From positions 120,603,454 to 120,667,453 of the forward strand of contig OV884009.1 of the NCBI GenBank assembly GCA_930367205.1: a DNA stretch of 64,000 nt, read 5' to 3'. The notes under the pieces were generated by a model. That model did not search any database. It was not told the origin of the DNA and saw nothing but the letters and a program-made list of their open reading frames with translations. This DNA is from Acanthosoma haemorrhoidale (Eukaryota; Arthropoda; Insecta; Hemiptera; Acanthosomatidae). This document shows positions 24,419-37,506 of this stretch, in pieces (the first letter of the stretch is position 1; every line of letters starts with the position of its first letter). Made by a program: the position numbers and the translations under genes.

Positions 24419-24688
24419 TTATCCTTCGTCCAGATCTTTCTGTATTAGGAGGGAATCTGAGGGATCGGATGATAGGATTACTGGTGCATTGCCCGAATAG
24501 GGATTGAAAGGACATGATTGGATTTGGTTACGGAGTCTTATGACCCATGGAAGATACGCCCTTCGGTACGGGGAGCTGGGAAGATAAGGATTTATTCGCG
24601 ACGAAGACGGCTGGAACCATTGTACAGCATAATTCAACAAGGGACCTTTTTTGATAAAAGGATCAATCAAAGCTTTGGTCAGATTCAT
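24419..24688 (-). CDS. Unidentified ORF in a GC-richer patch
   Basis: An 89-codon minus-strand frame from the ATG at 24688. It is open further upstream to about 24735 (PAIKLPLYRPPK before the Met). Composition is not low-complexity: FIKKGPLLNYAVQWFQPSSS, then PSSPYRRAYLPWVIRLRNQI, and an acidic end (IQKDLDEG). No signal peptide, membrane segment or known motif. The surrounding 24370-24740 is clearly richer in GC than its neighbours, which could mean an exon, a processed fragment or an old element. I do not recognise it. Confidence 0.25.
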   Translation of the reverse strand: MNLTKALIDPFIKKGPLLNYAVQWFQPSSSRINPYLPSSPYRRAYLPWVIRLRNQIQSCPFNPYSGNAPVILSSDPSDSLLIQKDLDEG

Positions 24689-24759
24689 TTTAGGTGGTCT
24701 GTATAACGGTAATTTTATGGCAGGTTGGGTGGGATAGTCGTGTCAAAAGCCTCATTGAA

Positions 24760-27250
24760 ATGGATCGTAAATTTTCCAAAGTCATTTGATACAGCCACCT
24801 CTCGATATTCTTCCTTCACTTTCCGATATTCCTCATTAATTCAATTTCGTTTAAGTATACAAAAAAACCAAGAACAGTTTATGTTTATAAGCATGTTTAT
24901 AAGAGCTGTGAAACAATTTTAGTTCTTAAAAATAAAAAAGGAAATAGTTTAAATAATTGAATAAAAAGGCTGAGAAGGCTGATTAACTATTTAATTATAT
25001 AGTAGTAAGAAAATGAATATTCTTCTATCATACTCTGTGTGAGGGTATGAAAGTAAGATCTTAACGTCCTCATTAATAATATTTAGTTTGCATTAATGGA
25101 CTATAGTTAGAGAAAGTCATAAAAAGTGTCAATTAAACATTGTTGGGAACTTTTTCGCATCCGATTTAAATCCTAATAGTTTGATACATCACACTTGAGG
25201 GTCACTATTGATTTTTGAAAGGATATGTTTTAATGCCCTTGTTTTTTATTTGAAGGGTTGAATATACCATTTGGAAAAATTTTAATGTTTGCCAAGGCTG
25301 CAAAAGGTATATTTTCACACAAGTACTTTTTGCCATGCACGAAGAGCTCTACTTTGAATCATATCCTCTGTGGTCTTTTGTCTGGATGTCAATCGCCTTA
25401 CTCAGCCTAATATTATACTATTAAACTGAAATTTTAGAGTATTTCTAAGACACCCTGATTTTTAATATGCATATTTTGATTAGGGTAAAATATGGGAAAT
25501 GATGTGATTTATTTTTTAAAGGGAAAACTGGCTCACTCTTTGATTTAAAGAGATGAAATTTTTCATGGATGGTCACGCATGAGGGACGGAGACCAATAAA
25601 GACGATTAAAAATATTTCAAGTTTTGTCAGCCCAAAATAGAGATGGATTACAGCTTTAGCTATTTGGAATATTCGTCGAAGCGGCCGAGATCGGTTTATT
25701 TCAAATATTCTTTCCACGATCACCTGACCAAATATTTTATAAACTGTAATAATCATAAAAGTATCTATGAGTGTTATGTCAGACTATTCTCGAAGATGTG
25801 GCAGGGAGCCTCCATAATCAGCTCAAGCATACCACAATATAAATAAAGTAGTTATCGGGTGAGATGCTTCAAGAGAAATGATTTTCATATCATAAAGAGT
25901 TTAAACAGCTTGGATTCCGATGGCTCAACGCAGTTTGCTGATATTATAGCATTCCGTCGAAAATATAAGTAGGGCTTGCTTGGAACTAACAAATAGGTTT
26001 CGAACTGAAGACCCCGACCAATCCGACTAAGTGGATGTTAAAAAAAAATTATTTAAACCTATGTGTGGACTTGGATGAAGAATAGTTTAACAGCAGCCAT
26101 TGAATAAAGATTATTGTTTAGTCCTCCAGGCACAGTTGCAAGGAAAAGTTGTTAATTATAGAAGTTGGGATTGATGGCAAAAAGCTGAATCTCCTGACTG
26201 AGCTTATTTTTGTTGAATGAGAGTCATCAACCATCACATGTATGACAAACATTCTCCATTATCCCCTACAACTTGACTTTTGTCATTTGATTAATTTATT
26301 TCATCTGTTATAGTAACGAAATCTAAATTGGGGAGACTATCGCTCCTTTAAAAAAAAAAAAGTGTTTCTCCCTCTTTACTTTGTTTATAAATAAATATAG
26401 TCCCTAATTGATCTAAGCACTCATAATCAGCGAGTTAATCAATTAAAAAATAAAGTCTTTAAGTAATGAAAAACGAAATGGTTACTGATGCTTGTTTCGA
26501 ATATTTATTTTGGAGTTGTGTTTTAAGCTTGATTTATGTACTTAGGACTTGCTTAAATATTTAAGAATGAGATTGCTAATGGGAGATTGAAGGGTCTACA
26601 TGGAGAACTGCACGAGTAGCGGATGATGGATGATGAATGATAGATGACTGATAAGGATCCGGAGTGGCCCTGTACAGATCTCTGATACCCAATGGCTATT
26701 TATCTCTACTAACCCGACACCAACGACCAACTTAACAATTAACCGAACCAGTAGGTCACTCACTCGTTTATTTCGTTATATTCGACAAAACATAAATAGC
26801 TCTTTTATCTAGGACATTATCCCTAAACAATAACAATAAGATGCAGATAAGAAATGTCTACCCAACAGACAAAAAAAATGTTATCTTATAAATAACATTG
26901 GAGCTTTGTACATATAGGGTGACTTAACAACAAAAGAATGTCATTAGTTATTAATTCTAAGTAGGAACAAACTTTACTTTATGTTAGGAATGGGTAGCGT
27001 CGAATATTGATAAGAAAGGATTACGACATGGACAGGATAATGACAGCCAAAGAAAGCACATTTCATAGAAAGAAAATACAAGTCGGATCGGCCAGATCCA
27101 AGCAAGTACTGGAGACTGGTAGCAGGATATCTCAAATCAGGGTAGGGATGTGAGATGCGACAGTCTCTGGATCGTATAGTATAATTCTTACAATACAGTT
27201 CATAAGCGCTTTAAGTGAACTCGTGGCCTCAAAGAGGCCACCATATACCA
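24760..27250. other. AT-rich DNA, no gene recognised
   Basis: A 103-codon minus-strand frame at 25445-25756 is Phe/Ile/Lys-rich and has no motif. A short run of tgatgga-type repeats lies at 26620-26650. Nothing else supported. Confidence 0.5.
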
Positions 27251-28612
27251 CAGCACATACAATGGGAAGGACAAGAGAAGGAGCGTATGTGATGGGAAGG
27301 ACAAGAGAAGGAGCGTATGTAACGGGAAGGACCAGAGAAGGCACGTATGTAATGGGAAGGACAAGAGAAGGAGCGTACGTAATGGGAAGGACGAGAGAAG
27401 GAGCGTATGTAATGCGAAGGACAAGAAAAGGAGCATATGTAATGAGAAGGACCAGAGAAAGCACTTATGTAATTGGAAGGACAAGATAAGGAGCGTATGT
27501 AATGGAAAGGACGAGAAAAGGAGCGTATGTAATGGGAAAGACAAGAAAAGGAGCGTATGTAATGAGAAGGACAAGAGAAGGCACGTATGTAATGGTAAGG
27601 ACAAGATAAGGAGCGTATGTAATGGGAAGGACCAGAGAAGGCACTTATGTAATGGGAAGAACAAGAAAAGGAGCGTATGTAATGGGAAGGACAAGAAAAG
27701 GAGCGTATGTAATAGGAAGGACCAGAGAAGGCACTTATGTAATGGGAAGGACAAGATAAGGCGCGTATGTAATGGGAAGGACAAGAAAAGGAGCGTATGT
27801 AATGGTAAAGACAAGATGAGGAGCGTATGTAATGGGAAGGACAAGAAAAGGAGCGTATGTAATGGGAAGGACAAGAGAAGGCACGTATGTAATGGTAAAG
27901 ACAAGATAAGGAGCGTATGTAATGGGAAGGACAAGAAAAGGAGCGTATGTAATGGAAAGGACAAGAGAAGGCGCTTATGTAATGGGAAGGACAAGAGAAG
28001 GCACGTATGTAATGGGAAGGGCCATAGAAGGCCCGTATGTGATGGGAAGGACAAGATAAGGAGCGTATGTAATGGGAAGGACAAGAAAAGGAGCGTATGT
28101 AATGGGAAGGACAAGAGAAGGCACGCATGTAATGGGAAAGACATGAGAAGGCGCTTATGTAATGGGAAGGACAAGATAAGGAGCGTATGTAATGGGAAGG
28201 ACAAGAGAAGGCACGTATGTAATGGGAAGGACAAGAGAAGGCACGTATGTAATGGGAAGGACCAGAGAAGGCACTTGTGTAATGGGAAGAACAAGAAATG
28301 GAGCGTATGTAATGAGAAGGACCAGAGAAGGCCCAGAGAAGGCACTTATGTAATGGGAAGGACAACATAAGAAGTGTATATAATGGGAAGGACAAGAAAA
28401 GGAGCGTATGTAATGGGAAGGACCAGAGAAGGCACTTATGTAATGGGAAGGACAAGATAAGGAGCGTATGTAATGGGAAGGACAAGAAAAGAAGTGTATG
28501 TAATGGGAAGGACAAGAAAAGGAGCGTATGTAATGGTAAAGACAAGATAAGGCGCTTATGTAATGGGAAGGACAAGAGAAGGCCCGTATGTAATAAGAAG
28601 GACAAGAGAAGC
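27251..28612. repeat. 30-bp minisatellite, about 45 units
   Basis: The unit is gggaaggacaagagaaggag followed by cgtatgtaat. The 30-bp period fits the 60-base lines exactly until a 15-bp insertion near 28335 shifts the phase. Units vary at agagaagg/agaaaagg/agataagg and gagc/gcac/gcgc. Because the unit is 10 codons, several frames stay open. The longest is a 458-codon minus-strand frame (27229-28605) of a Ser-His-Tyr-Ile-Arg-type decapeptide. No start context, signal or known family supports translation. Confidence 0.96.
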
Positions 28613-31245
28613 CTACATACACGCCAAGTCTCCGTAATTTATTTTCTTGTAAGTATTGCGAATTTCAACACATAAATTTATCATAAGAAATTAAATTGTA
28701 TTCTCTTAAATGAAATAGAATTACTAAGAAGGAAGAAATAGTGAGCTTAGTTACATACGTATAATGTCTCCATGAATATTCCTCCTGAACTATAACAGTG
28801 ATATATTATCGTAATCACATTTATCAATTTTTACTATACATGAGATATGTGTTAATAATAACCTGTTAAAGCATATTTGTGAATAGTTTTATATTGTTAT
28901 AAGAAGGTTTAATGAATTATGATGCATATGTTTTTAACATATTTTACCATCATTAGTTAATTTTATTCATCTTCACAGCTTTTTAACATATCTTTTATCA
29001 CTACCTCATCACCAGAACTTTGGAAAACGTTCGAATTAGAAATAAAAAAATTTGTAGGAGATTGACCAGTTAAATGAGATATTATTATCCCTCGACAACG
29101 GGCATTAACCAGACAAAAACGTAAGGGTAATTCTTTGGTTAGTTGTTCGTTAGCGCTATGAATTAAGTGGACTACCCCTAATTCTTATTGTGCTTAATAA
29201 TTGAGTCAGGGCTAATGCGTGATTTGGCTGCATTGCATTTTTTTTATTTATTACTATTCTTTAATTTTGTTTGCCCAGCCGCTATGTATATGGATACATT
29301 AACGTTGCAATTCTTTAATATCATGACAAGTATCACGACATGGTTGAACTAGTTTGACTTTTGGCTGTTTAAGGACGTAAAAAAAAAAAAAATACGTAAA
29401 CAGCACTCTTTATAATGAAATAATACATTAAATAGCCTTTTTGGTTTTTATTTATATGAGTGATGACACAAAATTGTGTGGTATAGGTAATTTTATAATC
29501 CAATTATCAAGAAATAAAAGAAAAATTACACACAAGGTGTTGACTGAGGTTTTAGTCTTGTTCCCGAAGTACCCAACCTACCGCCAAAATCATCGCGATT
29601 TTCCAATTATAGACTCCGCAGCTCAGAATTTTTGGGCCTAGGGGTGGAAGTTGTACATTTTTAAAATTTCCGCTTAATAAACTGAGTCACTAAAATAGGT
29701 ATATTTGTGAATATATAGTCAAAGCTCGGTTTCTATCAGGTACAACCAGTAGCTGTAAAAAACTTACATTTAACGCATTACACTGTTAACAGTTTCGGTA
29801 ATCTTGCTAATTACTTCTTCTTGATGAATTTCCTTTAGTATATTTAATTTTTTTTATTAACATACGCATTTAAAAGTAGTTTCGCTAACATGTCCGCTAA
29901 CAAGCACTCAATACTAATATAAGAAAATAAATCACGTTTTAAACAGACGGACACAGACGGGGAAACTATAAGGACTTCCGATTTAAAAAAACAATCAACG
30001 ACAAACGACGACTCAACTAGATTACTAGACGTTAAAGGCGAGGTTATAACCGATAAAAAAATAGCCTTGGATAGAAGGAGTGGGGAGGTGGAAGTGTGTG
30101 GACAGGGAGGAGGATGACTACGTGAAGAGGGCTGACGCAGGATAAAACAAACAGGTTCGTTGAATGGAAGCTGGAGTTGGTTAGTGTAGGCCTTCTCTGC
30201 CTCCCCACCTACACTTGTGTACCCAGCACATTCCCCGCGACCATTCGTAAACCCAAGTCAATATCAATTTTTTTAAGAGTAACACTCCAATAAGAAACAG
30301 ACACTTGTATTTTAATATTTACTCTGTCTCAAAGTTAATTTTTCAAAGATTTCAGTCTCTCCAAATATCTTATATTTGTGAAAAATTAAAATGCTGTTTT
30401 GTATGTAGTTTGTTTGAGTTTCAGTCCTCAAGATATCTCAATAGGCGAAACAGGTGTATGTACATAGACGACGCTAAACTCCGTGGTGCAGGGGGAGGCT
30501 GCCAAAAGGGAGCCCACAGGGATTTGAGAAACCACGCCCAATACAAGAATGCGCCAATGTTTTATATAACACTTTCAATCCGTTTTATTTTCCTTGAACT
30601 TTTACAACAGGAATATTGAAGAAAAAGAAAGTCTTTAGTAAAAGTGATCTTGAGAAATCTTCTAGTATAATAACAATATAATAAACAAAGGAAAAAAATT
30701 GTTTGCCAAACATTCCTCTAGATTTTAAGTGGTAGAGTAATATAAAATGTAGTATGTATGTATAAAATGATTTCTATTCATTTAATTTAAAACATTTTCC
30801 CCCAGAGTCCCCAGTAGTTCCAGGGACCTTTTGTAAAGCTTTGCAGGGGGCCAAAAATTTGTAGCTTGGGGATGTACTATGGCTATGTGCATATGACATT
30901 ACAACAAAGAAACAACAGCTACGAATTGAGACAATACGAGTAGATATGAAAAAAATGAAGTAAATAAAACATAGAAATTATCACAAGGGGGAAAGATGAT
31001 AGAAGGTTTCTAGGATGAATACAAATTTAATAAATATAATAATAACGATGAATTATGAACTGTTAGATGAGAGGAATATAAAGAACTGGAAAAGTCTAGA
31101 TTTGAAGATTAAGAAAGGTTCATCCACAACGAATATCGATGTGAATTGTTTCAAAGTTGTGTGGCATGAATAAGAAATGAACAAAGAAAGAATGGAGATA
31201 TGTGAGAAGGAAAATACAGACCGCAAGGGTAGAATCTAGTATTGA
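28613..31245. other. AT-rich DNA, no gene recognised
   Basis: Two short non-repetitive frames (29441-29641, 30305-30619) lack motifs. A G+A-rich patch lies at 30065-30140. Nothing else supported. Confidence 0.5.
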
Positions 31246-32081
31246 GGGATTTGATCACTCATTTGAATTGGAGGAAGTTGTGAAGGTAAAATGGGGCATT
31301 TTAGTCATGATAGTATTGTGGGATTTGATCACTCATTTTAATTGAAGGAAGTTGTGAAGGTAAAAGGGGGCATTTTAGTCATGATAGTATTGTGGGATTT
31401 GATCACTCATTTGAATTGGATGAAGTTGTGAAGGTAAAAGGGGGCATTTTAGTCATGATAGTACTGTGGGATTTGATCACTCATTTGAATTGGATGAAGT
31501 TGTGAAGGTAAAAGGGGGCATTTTAGTCATGATAGTATTGTGGGATTTGATCACTCATTTTAATTGAAGGAAGTTGTGAAGGTAAAAGGGGGCATTTTAG
31601 TCATGATAGTATTGTGGGATTTGATCACTCATTTGAATTGGATGAAGTTGTGAAGGTAAAAGGGGGCATTTTAGTCATGATAGTATTGTGGGATTTGATC
31701 ACTCATTTGGATTGAAGGATGTTGTGAAGGTAAAAGGGGGCATTTTAGTCATGATAGTATTGTGGGATTTGATCACTCATTTGAATTGGAGGAAGTTGTG
31801 AAGGTTAAAGGGGGCATTTTAGTCTTGATAGTATTGTGGGATTCGATCACTCATTTGAATTGGATGAAGTTGTGAAGGTAAAAGGGGGCATTTTAGTCAT
31901 GATAGTATTGTGGGATTTGATCACTCATTTGGATTAAAGGAAGTTGTGAAGGTAAAAGGGGGCATTTTAGTCATGATAGTTTTGTGGGATTTGATCACTC
32001 ATTTGAATTGGAGGAAGTTGTAAAGGTAAAAGGGGGCATTTTAGTCATGATAGTATTGTGGGATTTGATCACTCATTTGAA
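31246..32081. repeat. 74-bp tandem array, about 11 units
   Basis: The phrase gggatttgatcactcatttg recurs at 31246, 31320, 31394 and so on to 32060, an exact 74-bp step. The unit also holds ggaagttgtgaaggtaaaag and gggcattttagtcatgatag. Units are more than 90% alike by eye, so the array is young. Confidence 0.96.
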
Positions 32082-32870
32082 AAATCATCATAAGTAAAAT
32101 AGTAGTCTTAGTGGAAATGACAAGTGGTGTTGATTGGACTGGAGGGAAGAAGTGGCTATGCTACTCACAATGCCATATTTTTTTCCCTCAACTCATTTAT
32201 TTACGCATATGCTTTATTTTACACCAAAAATAACATAATTAATGATGTAAAGTAAGACTGCTAATTCAATGATAATTCTCTAAATCCATGCATCCAGGTT
32301 TCCTATAGTAGGCCCTTAAGTGAGCTCCAGGAACAATTTCTTATATTTTTCTAGTACGAGTATGTATCAGAAAGATTTTTTACCATTCTTACATAAAACA
32401 TTCCCATCCCCCCTCGTGATTTTACCCTCTAGAAGAGTAAGGACTGTTTACCTTTTAACGTAAATAGGACTACACCCCTTCTTCCAGGAACCCATTCACG
32501 TATTTTCTAGGCATTTATTGAATAATATATAACCTTAGAGTTGAAGGTAAGATCCAACAATACGTTGTAGGACGATAATTATTCAATATTGGTGGAATTG
32601 GTAACTAACATACTCATGTATGTTGCATTTAACAATGTTTCGCTACTTCAAAACTAAACGATGAATAAAGAAATGAAAATTTGAAGTAACTTTTCTTTTC
32701 TTGCCTTGGGCTAAAGGTAGACATGGCGAAGAAAATGTGAAACACCAACAGCTTAAACACAACTATTTTGAAACGATGTGATTTTAATCGTTCATTCCCC
32801 AGTGATTGGGATTCACAAAAATCTCACAATTCTAGAAATTTTTCAAAGAATGAAGATGTTCATGAATGAA
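32082..32870. other. Unique AT-rich DNA, nothing recognised
   Basis: No ORF with motifs, no repeat seen. Confidence 0.5.
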
Positions 32871-33715
32871 ATGTCAAGAGGCCACTGCAGCTTTAGTCTC
32901 CGAGGAGGATTGTAGGGATGAGTGGTGCAGTGCAATGATTGTGCTAGGGGATTAGGGTGGTTGGATAGGTTACTATGGCATTTCATGAACTTGGAAGGGA
33001 CGAGTTCAAGAATGTAGGGTATCATCATTATCAACATTAATATGCACCATTGAATGTTCCCAGACGATAGGAAAATGCGTCGTTCGAATAATGCAATTAT
33101 AAATGTAGGTTAGAAAGATAATTCCTTTTTGAGGAAGTTGGTGAATTTGTGGAGTAAGCAAATCATTACAATCTGCCTTATAAGGCAATAAGTAATTAAG
33201 ATAAATGCTCTCATGTGCAATGACTGTGCTACAGGATTAGGGTGGTTGGATAGGTTACTATGGAATTTTATGAAATAGGAAGGGATGAGTTCAAGAATGT
33301 AGGGTATATTAACATCATTATGGAGGGTTTTGTTGCTGACGTAATAAGGGGCATTTACTATTGTTCTCAGGGCTTTTGATTGAAAGGATTCGATGCGCTT
33401 GATGTTAGACTTTTTTGCTGTCCCTCATAGCTCTATTCCGTATGTCCAGATTGACGCGGCTGACGGAGGGGTGTGGGGGACTTGCCAAGATTCCGCTTCC
33501 TCTTTCGCACGCGGGGGAGGTGACAATCATATGGACTTGGGAGTTCTCTAGGCTGTTTGTAAATACTGTATGAATGAGCGAGTGAATAAAAATTGTAAAT
33601 ATGATATGAATGAGATCATTTATCACAATTACTTATTGCCCAATGAGGCATAATAAATAATAAATCTGCCTCATTGGGCAAGATTGCAGTTTTATCATAA
33701 TAAAATTATTGTTAA
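32871..33715. mobile_element. Mosaic of three non-LTR fragments
   Basis: From left to right: (1) 32871-33165, minus orientation, ORF2 C-terminus joined to an RT N-terminal segment, the same deletion junction as at 51.33 kb; (2) 33166-33447, minus orientation, the last 40 bp of 3' UTR joined directly to ORF2 C-terminus, lacking most of the UTR (same junction as at 50.05 kb); (3) 33448-33715, plus orientation 3' UTR starting at gacgcggctgacggagg and ending in ataataaaatt. The inversion between pieces 2 and 3 may be a 5' inversion of one insertion (twin priming) or two insertions. Confidence 0.82.
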
Positions 33716-33778
33716 TTAAAAAAAATTATGAAGAATGTAATATGGTAATAAAAATTGGCTTGTCTAGCTTGTTACTTT

Positions 33779-33932
33779 TGTATTCACATTTATTAATCAT
33801 AATTACATCACAGCAGCTCATGGCAACTACGACTCTAAACACAGCTCCTTGATAACAACATATGACCATACAAAAGGGTAACGACAGTGTTGTCACCATA
33901 TTCTAAAATATACAACATACAATATCCAAACA
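33779..33932 (-). repeat. 3' LTR of the gypsy element (154 bp recognised)
   Basis: Aligns with 43959-44123 with about six substitutions and one 14-bp indel, roughly 96% identity. On the element strand it begins TGTTTGGATATTGTATG. Beyond 33779 the two LTRs stop matching. The 5' copy continues another 33 bp to its PBS, so this copy is probably truncated or altered at its outer end. Confidence 0.88.
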
Positions 33933-33943
33933 TCTTCCCCTTC
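33933..33943 (-). other. Polypurine tract
   Basis: On the element strand GAAGGGGAAGA directly precedes the TGTTTGG start of the 3' LTR, the expected position for the plus-strand primer. Confidence 0.85.
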
Positions 33944-34131
33944 AAGTCTCTAAATTTATACTTAAAAAAACAAAACATTTCAATCACTAAGCACCATACC
34001 TGTAGTTAACATTCTCAAGAAAATAATATAAGCTACACCTATAGGTAAAATACAAACAATTACATATAAAACAATTACAATCTTAGGATGATACTAATTA
34101 GGCCTTATCTTTACTCTTGAAATCTTTTAGG

Positions 34132-34533
34132 TCACCTTACCACTCTTCCTGCTCTAGTTTGGTAACCTTCAGGGTTGTTAACAAAATTATTACCACCTAT
34201 CATTATTACCAGCTTCCTGGCCAAACATATTATCTTCAAGAGTTTCATTTGTTTTTCATTACATTCTAAATCATCATTATAATTTGTTTCAGCTAAAGGG
34301 GGTTTACAATCTTTATTATATCTATTTAAATCTGCCTCAAACATTAGTGGTTTCTTAAATCTCCTAATAAACCTAGAATTTCTCCTGTATCTTTTGCCAT
34401 TAATATCAACTATATAAGATCGAAAATCTAATTTTTTCACAATGTACCCTTGAGCCCATAACTTAGTAAATTTATTTTGAACCAGCACAGGTTCCTGTGC
34501 AACAAAATTATCAGGAGTTTTAGAACCTTTATT
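34132..34533 (-). pseudogene. Gypsy integrase C-terminal region
   Basis: Minus-strand frame with PDNFVAQEPVLVQNKFTKLW and later RSYIVDINGKRYRRNSRFIR, the Val-Gly/Arg-Arg-Asn pattern that ends gypsy integrases and contacts DNA. It is the continuation of the integrase core at 38143-38636, separated by the nested non-LTR insertions. The frames on the two sides of the insertion differ by one base, so a separate small indel is present. The protein ends at a stop at 34132 after RAGRVVR. Confidence 0.8.
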
Positions 34534-34758
34534 TTTTTTTTTTTTCATCAAATCAGAACTTTATTGTGAAATAATTACAATCTGCCTTTTATAAGGCAAT
34601 AATAATACAGATAAATGATCTCATTCATACCATATTTACAGTCATCATTCACTCGCTCATTCATACTAGGACATGATTGGAGAAATTGGCCATTGCCAGG
34701 ACTCCCACTGTCACGCGATTATAGCAGGTCACGAGGCCACTGCCGTTTCAGTCCTTTC
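34534..34758 (-). mobile_element. Short non-LTR insertion A (3' end, internally deleted)
   Basis: Minus orientation; starts at its 3' end with a poly-A tail (T run about 34532-34545), then the 3' UTR. About 145 bp of UTR is missing between tcattcata and ctaggacatgattgg, and the copy is truncated after gccgtttcagt. It is flanked by tagaacctttatt (34521-34533) and agaacctttatt (34759-34770). Confidence 0.85.
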
Positions 34759-35097
34759 AGAACCTTTATTAATAATATTTAGTTAAATTCCTTTATTGTG
34801 CTATAATTACAATCTGCCTTTTATAAGGCAATAAGTAATTAAGATAAATGCTCTCATTCATACCATATTTACAGTTCATCATTCACTCGCTCATTCATAC
34901 AATATTTACAGACAGCCCAGAGACCCCCCAGATCCACCGCGAAGAGAAAGCGGAGTCTTGGGAAGTCCCCCACGCTCCTCCGTCAGCCGCGTCACCGGAT
35001 ACTAGCCAGTAGAGGCTGACCAAGAGCGCGAGAGCAACAGACGCTCAGGACATGATTGGAGAAACTGGCCATTGCCAGGACTCCCACTGTCACGCGT

Positions 35098-37506
35098 TTA
35101 TAGCAGGTCACGAGGCCACTGCCGTTTCAGTTTCCGAGGAGGATTATAGGGATGAGTGGCGCAGTGCAATGACTGTGCTACAGGATTACAGTGGTTAGAA
35201 AGGCTACTGTGGAATTTCATAAACTTGGAAGGGATGAGTTCTAGAATGTAGGGTATGTATGTTAAGGTCGTTATGAAGGGTTTTGTTGCTGACATAATAA
35301 GGGGCATTTACTATTGTTCTCAGGACTTTTGATTGAAAGGATTGGATACGCTTGATGTTCGACTTTTTTACTGTACCCCATAGCTCTATTCCGTATGTCC
35401 AGATTGGTTTAAGTATAACTTTGTAGATTAGTAGTTTATTTTCTATTGAGAGATGGGATGTCCTTTGAAGTAGTCTGTACAGTTGTCCAAAGCGTCTGTT
35501 TAGTTCTTGTCTTTTTAGTCTCGTATGTGGGTTCCAGGTCAGCCGTTTGTCAAGATGGAAGCCTAAGTACCGTACTGTCTCGGATACAGGGAGAGGAATA
35601 GAATTAAAATAAACTAGTGGACAAGACTTGCGACAAAGGGTGAAGGTAACGTGGGAGCATTTTGCTTCATTAACTTTGATCCGCCATTGTTTGCACCAAT
35701 ACTCGATCTCGTCAAGGTGTTTTTGAAAGTTATGGGATGCTATGTCGGGGTCTGGGTGGGATGACAAGACTGCAGTGTCATCTGCAAATGTGGCCAAGAA
35801 GGTATTGGGAGTAGAGGGGACATCAGCGGTGTATAGGTTATAGAGGATGGGGCCCAGGACACTGCCCTGTGGAACTCCTGCACTTATGGGATAGTAGTTA
35901 GAGTATTCTAAACCACAGCGGACTTGGAAGAAGCGGTTTGAAAGGTAGGACTGTAGGATTAGGAAAAGGTCTGTGGTAAATATCTTTTGAGCTTGTAGAG
36001 CAAACCTGCGTGCCAAACCCTGTCAAAAGCTTGAGCTATATCGAGAAAGGCAGCAGTGCAATACTTTTTGGTTTCAAGGGCTGAGGAGATGTGATCAACA
36101 ACGCGAAGGCCTTGTTGAACAGTAGAATGTCGTTGGCGGAAACCAAACTGGTGATCATATCCAGGAGATTTTCTGTAAGGTAGGTTTTTCAGAAGGTATT
36201 TGACCTCAGAGGGATTAACGGCTTTTGGTGGAAGAGAGAGAGAGGAATAGGTGAGGAAATCTTCAACAGTTGTGCTATGAGTATGGTTTTGATGAGAAAG
36301 GTGAGGTGTGAAAGTATGGGTAAGATGCAGAGCAAATTCCTCCGACCTATCCCTATCCGAAGCCACCCAGGACCCATCATCACGACGGAGTGGATGTGAA
36401 ACAGGTTGATACTTTAGGATTTTTTTGGTTACATTCCACAAGGAGTTATCCCTGGTAGACAGAGAGGAAAGGTAGAAATTGAAAGAATCGGAACGGAAGG
36501 ATGCCAATCGCCGCTTTACCAATCGGCAGTACTGATTGTACGAGCGGCGATCAGCAGGATGCCGGGATCGTTGCCACACTGTTCTGGAGCGGCGTTTGGA
36601 TCGGATTAGGTCTTTGAGATGTTGAGGTAAACGATTATGATTATGGATTTTTGGGTGACGATGCCTCCCAAGCCGACTTCTGGACCAGAGTAGTGAAAGA
36701 ATGCACTGCATCGTCTAGGTCTTGGGATGTTTTCAGGGACAATTTGAGGTTTACGGACTCTGTAAGAAGGGGCGGAAGTGGTCCCAGTCAACTGGGCCCC
36801 TAATAAATGAAGGAGGAGGCAGTTTGTGAATTGGTCTTAGGGAAATGGTTAATAATAAAGGGCTATGATCAGAGGAGAGGTCATCGAGGCGCGTGAGTGA
36901 ATAGTTAAGTGTTCCTAAACTGTTGTAAAAAAAGAAGTCAAGGAGATCAGGATTTCGGCAGAAATCAGATGGCCAATAGGTTGCTGTGTCAGGAGTGATA
37001 GTGGGGCAATGTTTCCGTGTGAGTGCAGACAGCAATGCACCTCCTCGTGTATTTGTGGATCTTGACCCCCAGTGTTGGTGCTTTGCATTAAAGTCCCCAC
37101 TTACAAGAAAACGATGTCCGATGGAGTCTAGAAAGGAGATGAATTGGGAGTCGGAAATGGATTTATTGGGAGGGCAGTACACTGATGCTAGTGTAAGGGG
37201 AAAAGTGAAGGTGATGATTGACACTGCAGTGGATTGAATGAAATGTGCTACCAGAGGAACTATGTGATGGGATATGGAGTTATGGACAATGACAGCGGTA
37301 CCTGCATGAGCTGTTCCATCTGGGTGATCAGTTCGATAAGTCTTGTACTGTCGAACAGTAAATGGTCGTTTACTCGTTAGTCTTGTTTCAGTAATGAGAG
37401 CTACGTCGATGTTTTTGTCGTGGAGTAGTGCTGTCAGTTCGTTAGTGTGGGTGCGAACACCATTCACATTCCAAAGGAGAATGGATAAGGAGTCGGAAGG
37501 ATCCAC
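35098..37506 (-). pseudogene. Non-LTR ORF2 (endonuclease and RT), broken
   Basis: The endonuclease part (36751-37506) is open for 251 codons and holds SGDFNAKHQHWG and DLSSDHSPLLLTI. The frame then shifts near 36750. The RT N-terminal segment follows, with a deletion that joins PYRKSPGYDH to QFGFRQRH, removing roughly 90 codons of the fingers region. A further shift occurs near 36000, after which GVPQGSVLGPILYN and FADDTAVL are intact. The C-terminus shifts once more near 35240 and ends RDLL-stop at 35098. The first ~150 codons contain no Met; the frame starts with GTG straight after the ORF1 TAA. Confidence 0.88.

Noticed and set aside
27200..28622. Several overlapping 100-458 codon ORFs in three frames
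   Set aside because: All derive from the stop-poor 30-bp unit; no start context or domain supports a gene. The longest one is kept only as a finding.
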